A stretch of DNA of 64,000 nt, taken from NCBI RefSeq assembly GCF_023100805.1, contig NZ_CP095855.1, positions 2,521,001 to 2,585,000 on the forward strand. The letters run 5' to 3'. Source of the DNA: Chitinophaga filiformis (GTDB lineage: Bacteria; Bacteroidota; Bacteroidia; Chitinophagales; Chitinophagaceae). Made by a program: the position numbers and the translations under genes. Below, piece after piece: positions 28,201 to 40,200 of this stretch. The stretch's first letter is position 1; every line of letters begins with the position of its first letter. Under the pieces are notes generated by a model. The model had not been told where the DNA came from, did no database searches, and was given only the letters and a program-made list of their open reading frames with translations.

Positions 28201-31200
28201 GTACAGCTGGATACTTCGGCTGTACAGGAAATGAAGGGAATAGAGATAGAAACGGCGCCTTCGCTGTTGTCTATCAGTAAAGGTGATCTGCGTTTCCAGT
28301 TCAGCGTGCGCAATGATGTACTGGAAGTTGGAATAGAGTATAACACTGATCTGTTCAATGCAGGCCGTATCACGACTATATCTGAAGACCTTGACCGCCT
28401 GCTCACCGCAATATTGGCCACACCTGAGAACAGCCTGCGGACATTGGCATACCACAACAGAGCTGTGCCTGAAGGGGCAGTGTCTTTTGACAAGCGGCAA
28501 CTTGTAAAGCCGCATGCACCCGTATACCAGCTGTTTGCCGAAACGGCAGCCAGGTATTCGCAGCTGACAGCCATTGAAGAAGAAGCGGGCAGGATCAGCT
28601 ACGAAGAGCTGGAGAAAGACAGTAACCGGCTGGCAAGGTTACTGAAAGCAAAAGGAGTGAACCCGGGAGATGCTGTCGGTGTGGTGCTTCCATCCGGCAT
28701 TAAGCTGGTTACCGCTATGCTGGCAGTGATGAAAAGTGGCGGGGTATACCTGCCGCTGGACCTGCGGCAGCCGGAACGTATATTGTCTGGCATATTGCAG
28801 CAATTGTCGCCCGTGATGCTGATCACTGACAGCAGTTCCCTGCAGGATGTTAAGGGAATGGCGGGAGGTACGCCCCAGCTGCTGGAAATGCCCGCATCAG
28901 GAGAGGAGATCCTGGGTGAACTTGATATGGAATTTTCTTCCCTGATAGGTATTGAAAAGCGCCCGTATCGCTGCTTTACCACAGAAAGTATGCTGCCGGA
29001 GTATGAAGTGCTGCCGGAAGAATTATCATCAGCAGCACTGGATATTATTATCCCGGATGATGCACCTGCTTATGTATTTTATACCTCGGGTTCAACGGGC
29101 GTACCCAAGGGTATTAAAGGTAGTCACCGCAGCCTCAGCCACTATATACAGTGGCATAGCAGGGAATTTGCAGCAGGTACCCACAGCAGGATCAGCCAGG
29201 TTGCGCCGGTGACATTTGATGCCTCCCTGAAAGATATACTGGTAGCGCTTACTGCCGGCGCTACTCTGTGCGTACCGGCGCCTGACACCCGTCAGCGCAT
29301 TCCATCGCTGGTACAATGGCTGGCGGACAGGCGTATTTCCCTGCTACAGACGGTTCCCTCCCTGTTTCGCCTCATTATCCGTGAGATGGAGGAATCGGCT
29401 ATTGATCTGGCAGCGTTACAGCGGGTTGTCCTGGCAGGTGAACGACTATACGGACGTGATGTGCTGAATTGGAAAAAGGTAAATGGCGGAAAGGCGCGTT
29501 TATCAAATATGTACGGACTGACGGAAACCACCATTTTGAAGAGCTGCTATCATATAGCGGATGCTGACTGGGAGCCGGGAGACGTGTTGCCTGTGGGCAA
29601 ACCTATTGATGATACCAGTATTGCTGTCATCGACAACGGCTTACTTTGTATGGAAGGAGAGATCGGGGAGATCTATATCAGTAGTCCCTATGTTACCCTG
29701 GGATATACAGATCCTACGCTGACAGCCGCATTATTTGTACCCAATCCATTACTGGAAGATGACAGGTTCCTTGTATGCCGCACGGGCGATATAGGGCGTT
29801 ACAGTAATGACGGTGTGCTCGAACTACTCGGCAGAAGAGACGAACAGGTAAAGCTGCATGGTGTACGTGTAGAGCTGGAAAGCATACGCGGGGCCCTGAT
29901 GGGATTGGAGGATATACGGCAGGCAGAGCTTATCATGCAACAGGATGAAGAACTGGTGCAGGAGCTGATATGCTACTATACCGGGAGAGAATATGAGGCA
30001 ACCACACTGCGGGCTTTGCTGGGGAAAGAACTGCCACTTACGCATCTGCCGGCGCACTATATTTTTATGGAAGTCTTTCCCTTGAACATCAACGGCAAGG
30101 TGGACCGGAAAAAGCTGCCCAGGCCTGCAGACAGGAAAGAGCAGGTGGGAGATGACGAACCGCGGGAGGGTATAGAACAACAGCTTGCTGAGATATGGAA
30201 AGCTATTCTGCGCGTGGATAAGATCGGGCGCAGTACTTCCTTCTTTACCATCGGGGGCTCTTCACTGAAGGCTATACAACTGATATCGCGCATTTATAAA
30301 GAGCTTGAAGTACAACTGACCATTGCCGACATATTCAATCATACCACTATTTCCGCGCAGGCTATAGTGATTGGTGCAACGAATGCGCAAAAGTATCAGC
30401 AGATCAGTGTCGCTCCCGTGCAGGAAGATTACCCGCTATCGCACGGACAGCGCCGCTTATGGGTGATCGATCAGCTGGAAGAAAACCTGGTAGCTTATAG
30501 TCGCCCGCTGGCTTATACATTACACGGTGTTTTAGATCAAACTGCTTTGCAGCAGGCTTTCCTCAAAGTAATAGAAAAGCATGAAAGCCTGCGTACGGTT
30601 TTCCCGCTTATCAATGGAACCCCAAGACAGAAGGTCGTGCCTGCAGCAGAGCTGGACTTTGATATTGTTACATATGACCTCAGCGATGGTGGCACAGTGG
30701 AAGAATATAAACAGTCGTTGGCTGCGAGGCCATTCTCTCTCAGCCAGGGACCATTGTTACGTGTCTGTTTACTGAAATTATCGACAGATCAGCATACACT
30801 TTTGCTGGCAGTGCACCATATCATTTCCGACGAATGGTCTATGCAGGTATTCGTGAAAGAGGTGATCACCGCATATAATGCATTGCATCGTGGAGAGGCG
30901 TATCAGTATAAAGCACTGCCACTTCAGTATAAAGACTATGCCGTATGGCAGCTGGAACAGCTGAGTGGCGACCGGCTGCAGGAACACAGGAACTTCTGGC
31001 ACCATACGCTTTCCGGGGAACTACCGGTATTGGATCTGCCGCTGGATCATCCCAGGGGCAGCAACCGCACATACAACGGTGAACAGCTACGTTTTCACCT
31101 CCCGCTTACCCTTAGAACTTCCCTCGAAGAAGCTACCGGAAAAACAGGCGCTACTATATTCATGGGCTTAGTAGCCACTGTGAATGCCCTGCTTTACCGC

Positions 31201-34200
31201 TACACCGGGCAGACCGATATTATTGTTGGTACTACGGTGGCGGGAAGAGAACATTTGCAACTGGAAGAACAGATCGGTTTCTATGTGAATACACTGGCCC
31301 TGAGAATGGCTGTTGACGGAAATGCGGCTTTCCCGGCCCTGCTGGATAAGGTGAAGCAGGTGATGCTGTCGGCAGTTGAACACCAGGTATATCCGTTTGA
31401 TAAACTGGTGGATGAACTGGATATCCCGCGGGATGTCAGCCGCTTCCCGGTTTTTGATGTTGCAGTAGTGATGCAACAGGGTATGCAGTCAGCAGATAAC
31501 GTTCCACAGATGGATGGTCTGCAGGTAGAAGAAGACAGGGTAGGTGTTACTACCAGTTTATATGATCTTACTTTCTGGTTCCTCGATCGTGGCGATGGTA
31601 TTACACTGACATTGGAATATAACACGGATCTTTTCGAAAGAGAAAGGATGGCGTTGATGGGCCGGCATTTTGAAAATATGCTCGAGCAATTGTGTGGTGG
31701 CGCTACCCTGATTGATGCAGATTTCATGGATGCAACCGAGAAGGACAGGTTATTGCATGTATACAACAAGCCGATATCAGCAGTGAGCCATGATACATTG
31801 CCGGGGCTCTTCAGCACACGCAGTGCAGCATGGGCAGATCTGCCTGCAATAGTGTGTGAAGGCAGGCACTTGTCTTTTGCCATCCTGGACGATTATACAC
31901 ATCGCCTGGCTGCACATCTTATCAGTCATTACAGGTTGAAACCAGGTGATATAGTAGCCCTTCTTTTACCACGAAATGAGTGGGCGATTGTATCTATGCT
32001 GGCGGTATTAAAAGCAGGTGCGGCTTATGTACCTATGGATATCACTTATCCTGCGCAGCGGATCAGTTATATACTGCAGGATACGGCTGCCGTGTTAATG
32101 ATCACTGATGAAGATAAGCCGGTGACAGATGTACCCGTGTTGGATATAGCGACTATCCGTAGTGAAATTACACAATGGGAGCGTGGTGTATTGCCGTTCG
32201 TTTCCCCGGAAGATGTGGCCTATGTGATGTACACCTCCGGTTCTACCGGCTATCCTAAAGGTGTTATCATACAACACAAGGCGCTACTGAATTATCTGCT
32301 ATGGGCGAATAGCTGCTACTTTAACGATCTGCGGGGCAATGTTTTCAGTGTATTCACATCATTGTCATTCGATCTGACCATTACGGGGCTTTTTTCAGGA
32401 TTGCTGAGAGGAGACAGTGTACATCTTTTCCCGGGAGAGAATATTGAACAGGTGCTGTCTGATACTTTCAACAGTACTGTTGTGAATGCGGTAAAACTTA
32501 CGCCTTCTCATATCAGTGCATTGGAACTGCTGGATATTACAGCTACCGGTGTGAAGACGATCATTGCCGGAGGGGAGGAACTGCATAGTGGACATATCAG
32601 GATATTGCGCCAACTCAATCCGGACATCAGGATCTTCAATGAATACGGTCCTACAGAAACAACGGTAGGATGCACGGTTTATGAAGTGAAGGATGATAAT
32701 CGCATCTACATAGGAACACCTGTAGCCAATGCGCAGATCTTCATACTGGACGAGCAGCTACGCTTGTCGCCCGCAGGCATTGAAGGAGAGATCTTCATCG
32801 GGGGCAGGGGAGTGGCTGCCGGTTACCTTGGTCGGCCGCAACTGTCTGCTGAGAAATTCATACAACATACATTGACAGAGAACCTGTTATATCGCAGCGG
32901 CGACCTTGGACGCTGGTACTTCAATGGCCAGCTGGGATATGCGGGCAGAAGGGACGAACAACATAAGATCCGTGGTTATCGTATAGAAACAGCCGAGATC
33001 GCGCAGATATTATCAGCTTATCCCGCTGTGAAGGAAGTGTATGTAACAGTGCTGACACAGAAAGGGGATAAACGCCTGGTGGCATATTTCACAGCAGAGC
33101 ATCATATAGCAACAACGGACCTTAGGGCATACCTGTCCGGTGCATTACCTGAGTACATGGTTCCTGCCTGGTATGTACAGCTGGATGTCATGCCGCTGAA
33201 CAACAACGGAAAGGTGGATAAGGTAAAATTACCCGCTCCGCTGACAGCCAGTGGTGAACAATATATAGCGCCCCGTAGTAAACCGGAGAAGCAACTGGCA
33301 GCAATATGGAAGGATATTCTCGATGTGTCGCAGGTAAGTGTTTCGGACAACTTCTTTGCCTGCGGAGGACATTCATTAAAAGCCATGCAGCTGGTAGCGA
33401 GGGTATATAAGGAGCTTTCCGTGAAGATCACCCTGAAGGATGTATTTAAATATCCTGTGCTGGAAGCGCAGGCCACTTTCATACAGGGCGCCAAACGTGA
33501 ACAATATATAGCCATACCATCTGCAGCACCTGCAGATCACTATCCTGTATCTTATGCACAGCAGCGTCTGTGGGTATTACACCAGTTTGATGGTATTGAC
33601 CTGGCCTACTCTATTACCGAAGTATTCGAATACGAAGGTGAGTTGAACATAGAACGCCTTGCTACAGCGTTTGATATGCTCATCGACCGCCATGAAATAT
33701 TACGTACCGTATTTGATACAATAGACGGTAAGCCGGTACAGATGGTCAGGCCGACGACCGGTTTCAAATTGCATAGTGAACGTGTTGATAAAGATCTGCA
33801 GGCGAAGATAGCAGCATTTACGCGTGATCCATTCGATCTTGGTAAAGGCCCGCTGTTAAGGGCAGCTGTATTCAGTGACAGCGATACGCATCACTACCTG
33901 GTGCTCGTTATTCATCACATCATTGCAGATGAATGGTCGCTGCAGGTATTGAAACGTGAGCTTACAATCATCTATACTGCGTTAGAGAACAAGGAAGAGA
34001 TCCGTTTGCCGGTATTGCCCGTTCAATACAAAGACTATACAAGCTGGCAGCGGAGTAATCGCAATAGCCCGTCGTTGTTAGCGCAGCAGGTATATTGGAA
34101 GCAAAAGTTGCAGGAAGACCTGCCGGTACTTGAACTGCCGGCCGATTTCCCCCGTCCGCCTGTACAGCGCTTCGAAGGAGGGAATTACTACCATACCATC

Positions 34201-37200
34201 CCGGCGGAGCTGCTTGCAGCATTGCAATCACTCGTAGCTGAGGGGCAGGCTACTTTGTTCATGGGATTAGTTGCAGCGGTGAAATCCCTGCTGTACCGTT
34301 ATACAGGGCAGACGGACATTGTGGTAGGTACGCCGGTAGCAGGCAGGGAACATCCTGACCTGGAAGACCAGATAGGCCTGTATGTGAATACCCTGGTACT
34401 CAGAACGACCCTGGCAGCAGATGAAGGCTTTGCAGGTAATCTTTCGGCTATAAGGGACACTGCACTGGAAGCTTATGCAAACCAGGAGTATCCTTTCAAC
34501 CTGCTGGTAGAAGATATAGACATTAACCGGGATGTAAGCCGTTCAGCCATATTCGACGTAATGATAGTACTCCGGGATGCAGATGAGGAAATACCTGTGG
34601 GTGGAACGGAACGTCGTGATGAGGAGCTGGATATGCACCTGGGAGGCAGCAAGTTTGATATTACCTTCTATTTCAAACAGCAGGCTGATGGCCTGCAATT
34701 GCAGATAGAATATAACCGTGAGTTGTTTACGCATGCCCGCATGGTACGGATGGGGCAGCACCTGCATCAGCTGATAAAATCCGCGGTAGCTGCACCGTCT
34801 ACACCAATATCCCGTTTGTCTTACCTGAGCGCGGAAGAAGAACAGCACTTGCTGTATGACTACAATGACGTCGTAGAGGAGTTCCCACCATTTACACCAC
34901 TGGGTACATTGATCGGCAGGCATGCGGTAGCTACCCCGGATGCGGTAGCACTTATCACCGGCCAGCGACAGATAACATATGCGGAGCTCAATAAGCGCGC
35001 TGACAGGCTGGCGGCTTATCTGCAACACAACGGTTACGCGGGTGCTGATAAACTGGTGGCTGTGATGGCAGACAGGAACGAATGGCTCATGGTGGCGATA
35101 CTGGGTATACTTAAATCAGGCGCAGGTTATCTGCCGCTGGATATCACAGCTCCGGCAGAAAGAATACAATATCTGCTTGACACCAGCGGAGCAACGGCTG
35201 TTGTAGCAGGTATGGAAGAAGTCCCCTTATTATTCTTCTATAAAGGAAAGATCATCACGGAAGATATCCTGCCTGATGCAATGACTACCGGTCATGAGAT
35301 CCGGCCGGCAGATCTGGCCTATGTGATCTACACTTCTGGTTCTACCGGTAAGCCGAAGGGTGTTATGATCCCTCATGGAGCGGTCTATAACCTGTTCCAG
35401 GGACTTAGCAAAAAGACAGGTATCAACAGTACTGATAAGTTACTGGCTATTACAACGGCTTCGTTTGACATGTCTGTACTGGAATTGTTATTGCCCCTGG
35501 TAAATGGCGCTACAGTAGTACTGGCCAGCAGGGAAGAGGTGCATTCCCCTGAAGCGCTGCAATTGATGATGCAGCAGGGAATCACCTTTATGCAGGCAAC
35601 GCCGGGCATGTGGCACCTGTTGACGGAAAGCGGCTGGAATGGTACAGAAGGATTGACCATCATTACCGGCGGCGACGCGCTGAGTGCATCGCTGGCACAA
35701 CGCCTGCTGGACAGGTGCAAGGTACTGTGGAATATGTATGGTCCTACGGAAACTACCATATACTGCACCTGGCACAGGCTTAGCAAAGCGAATGAGTCAT
35801 TGATCTTAGGCCGTGGCTTATCCAATATGTCGGCATATATCCTGGATGCTAACCTGCAGTTGTTGCCGGTTGGTGTGCCCGGCGTAATATATTTCAGCGG
35901 GCCCGGTATAGCCACCGGTTACCTGGGGCAGCCGGAACTGACAGCCAGCCGTTTTATTGATAATCCTTACAAGCCCGGTACGGTGATGTATAATACAGGC
36001 GATGTCTGTGCATGGACAGAAGAAGGATTGATCCGGTTTAATGGCAGGGCAGATTTCCAGGTGAAGATCCGCGGTTACCGCATAGAGCCCGGTGAAATTC
36101 AGGCATTGATGATAAAGCTGGAGGGCATTACGCATGCTACCGTACTGGCTTATGGCAATGGTGCTGATAAATACCTGGCAGGGTATTATTCGACCGACAG
36201 GCAGATACAGCCAGACACTGTTCGGGAGTATCTGCAGCGTTTCCTGCCGGACTATATGGTACCTGCTCATCTCATACTGCTGGATACAATTCCCCTGAAC
36301 AGGAACGGGAAAGTAGATCGTGCCCGTCTCCCTGTGCCCGGGCTGAGCAAGGAGACCTATGTGGCGCCGGAAACAATGACAGAGAAGGTGCTGGTTAAGA
36401 TATGGGAGGATGTACTGGGTACAAAACATATCGGCAGGAGTGACAACTTCTTCACTTTGGGTGGACATTCGCTCAAGGCAATACAGACGGCTTCCCTGAT
36501 CTATAAACGCCTGGAAGTAAAAGTGCCGCTGAAAGAAATTTTCCTGCGCCCGGTATTGTCTGACCTGGCGGCGCTGATAGATCAGAGTGGTAAACAGGTG
36601 TTCAATGCTATATCACCGGCGCCGGTGCAGGAATACTATCCGCTGTCCAATAGCCAGGAGCGCCTGTGGATCCAGCAGCAAATGCTCAATAACGTAGAAA
36701 CCTTCAATATGCCGTATACCTACTGGCTGAGAGGACCGTTTGACAGGAATGCATTTGAAGCAGCTGTGCGCCTGCTGGTAGATCGTTATGAAATATTACG
36801 ATCCGTGTTGTTCGTCGCAAATGATAAACCGGTACAGCAGGTAAAACAATATGAGGATTTCGATCAATGGATCAGCTTTGAAGACCTGAGATCGCTTCCT
36901 GATGCAGAACAGGAGGGACTGACAGCAGCTGAAGAATGGGCTGCTATTCCTATCAATCTCAGGAAGGGACCATTATTACGATTGAAGTTATGGCAGGTAA
37001 AGGATGATCAATATCTTTTCCTGGTATGCATACATCATATTATTGCAGATGAATGGTCCATGCAGGTAATGATGCGGGAGCTGGTAATACTGTACGCCGC
37101 ATGCCTGGAAGGCCGGCCAAGTCCATTGGAACCACTCCCATTGCAGTTTAAGGATTATGTGATGTGGACCAGGAATGAAGAGAACATTGCACGCATGGCA

Positions 37201-40200
37201 GAACACCGGGAATATTGGGTGAACCGCTTCTCCGGTGATATACCGGTGCTGGAACTGCCGGCCGACAGACCAAGACCTGCTGTTCCTGATAATACCGGTA
37301 CCCGGTATTACAGCAGGATGCAGGGAGTGCTGAAGACCAAACTGTTCTCCCTGGTGAGAGAACAGGAGGCAACGCTTATGATGGGCCTCGCTGCTATCGT
37401 TAAACTGCTGATCTATCGTTATACAGGCGATAAGGATATTGTGCTCGGATTGCCTGTTACCGGCAGGGAACATCCGGACCTGCAAAACCAGATAGGATTC
37501 TTCCTGAATACCATCGCACTCCGTTCGCAGATCGATGAGGAAGGTGGATTTGATGCCTTGCTCAGAGAGGTGAAGGCAAATGCAATTGCGGCTTATGACC
37601 GGATCTCCTTCCCATATGAATTGCTGGTAGATGCCGTGAATGAATACAAGCCACTCAATAAGCGGACACTGTTCAATGTCATGCTGGTATTACAGGATGA
37701 GGACAGGAAAGAGGAAGACCTGCTGAACCTGCAGGACATGCTGGTAGAGGAAGCTTCAGTGGCCACCGAGATCAGTAAGTTCGATCTGACCTTCTTTTTC
37801 AGGAAACAGGGAGATGACCTGTTACTGACACTGGAATATAGTACTGTGTTGTTTGATGAAGACAGGATGGTTCGTCTCTGCGAACACATACATCAGCTGA
37901 TCATGAATGCGGGAGAAGAGCCTGCCTTAGCGCTGAACCGCATTAAATACCTGCCTGCACAGGAAGAGGCCCTGCTACTGACCACGCTGAACGATACCCA
38001 TGCAGAGACACCTCCGGTTACTATTGTGGATGCCTTCAGAAAGGTGGCCCTTATTAATCCTGATAGCAATGCACTTATTGCGGGCAAGACAACTTATACA
38101 TTTGCGGCATTGGATACGCTGTCTGACAAACTGGCTACCTATCTCATACAGCATTACCAGGTGAAAGCGGGAGATATTGTGGCGATGATGGTGAACCGGA
38201 ATGAATGGTCGCTCATCAGTATACTGGCCATCCTCAAAACAGGAGCAGCGTATCTCCCTATAGACAGCAGCCTGCCGGAAGACAGGATCAGGTATGTGCT
38301 CGACGATGCGGCAGCTACGGTGTTAATGACGGATCAGGAAGAATTTTCCTGGAATGGAAGTGTATTGCCATTAAAAGCGCTTGCAGACGATATTCATCAG
38401 GTAGTACCAGGGACACTGCCACTCGTCAACCAGGAAGCGCCAGCTTACATCATCTATACTTCCGGCTCTACAGGTATGCCGAAAGGAGTGCTGATCGCTC
38501 ATGCATCCCTGATGAACTACCTGACATTCGTTAACCGTCATTATTTCAATAGTACTAAGGGGCATGTATTTGGTGTATTCTCTTCATTGTCTTTCGACCT
38601 GACAGTAACCAGTCTCCTGAGTGGTTTACTACGTGGTGATGAAGTATACCTGACAGGGGAAGAGGATGTATTGACAGCACTGAAAGAAGTCTTTACAAAT
38701 GAGCGGCTGACGGCTGTGAAGATCACGCCGGCGCATATACGCGTACTGGCAACATTACAATTGGAGAGAACGGCTATTAATACGGCTATTGTGGGTGGAG
38801 AAGCATTACTGCCGGATCATGTGCTCATATTGAAGGGCCTGAACCCGCATATGAGGATCTTCAATGAATACGGTCCAACTGAAACAACGGTAGGCTGTAC
38901 CGCCAGTGAAATAACATCCGCAGCGCATATCACCATTGGCAAACCTATAGACAATACACAGATCTATATTCTCGATGAGCTGCAACAACTGCAGCCTGTC
39001 GGTATAGAAGGTGAGATCTATATCGGTGGCGCCGGCGTGGCGATAGGTTATCTCAACAGGGAAGAGCTGACTGCTGAGCGTTTCATTCCCGATCCTTTTG
39101 GTCCTGGCAAATTATATCGCAGTGGCGACAAGGGCAGATGGAATCATAAGGGAGAGATTGAATATACAGGAAGAGCGGATGAACAGATCAAGCTGAACGG
39201 GTTCCGTATAGAGCCAGGTGAGATTGAATCAGCCATACTGAAATACCCGGGCATAAAAGAGGCCGTCGTGGTTAAAACATCACTTCAGCAGGAAGCGTAC
39301 CTGGTAGCGTACTACACCGCCCAGGCGGCAGTAGACCGGAAAGAGCTGCAGCAGCATATTGGTAAATTCCTGCCGGCATTTATGATACCTGCCTGGTTCA
39401 TACTGATACCTGCAGTACCATTGACGACCAACGGTAAGGTAGATAAGACCCTGCTGCCGGCGCCGGAAATAGACAGGCTTACTGCATTTGTAGCGCCACG
39501 CAATGAGCAGGAAAGCCTGGTGGCTCAGATATGGGCAGAGGTGCTGAACCTGGATACTGTCGGTGTTACCAGCAACTTCTTCGAACTGGGAGGCCATTCT
39601 ATGCGGGCGGTGCAACTGGTATCGAGAATGAACAAGGAGCTCAACCTGAGATTGTCATTGCGGGATTTCCTGGCGCATCCTACTATTGAATTGCTGCTGG
39701 CATTGGCAGATACGCGCGGGGTGCAGCAGGGCATCCTGTTAAGCATGAACAGGAAGGAGGCAGGGCTGCCGCGGATGTATTGCTTTGCGCCGCTGATAGG
39801 TACCTCGCTGTTATACATGGAACTGGGTAAAGCGCTGCAGGGAATCTATAACTGTTATGGTTTACAGGATGCCGGCTTTGACGATGGTAAAGATTTCGAC
39901 ACTACGATCGAAGAAAAGGTACAACGCTTTGTAAAGGCTATAATGGAAAATGAGCCCGGTGAAGAAGTGGTGTTAACAGGTTTCTCTTTTGGTGGTACCA
40001 TTGCTTTCGAGGTAGCAAAAATACTGGAGGGAAAAGGCATACGTACAACCCTGTTGCTATTGGATAGGGATACCAGGGATAAGAAGAAACGTAAGCAATC
40101 CATTGAGCTGTCGAGAGAAGCTATACAGCAGGAAGTGAACTGGCTGCGCGACTGGCTGGCAGATGTGGGGCTGGAAGATACGCATAGAGATCACCTGGAG

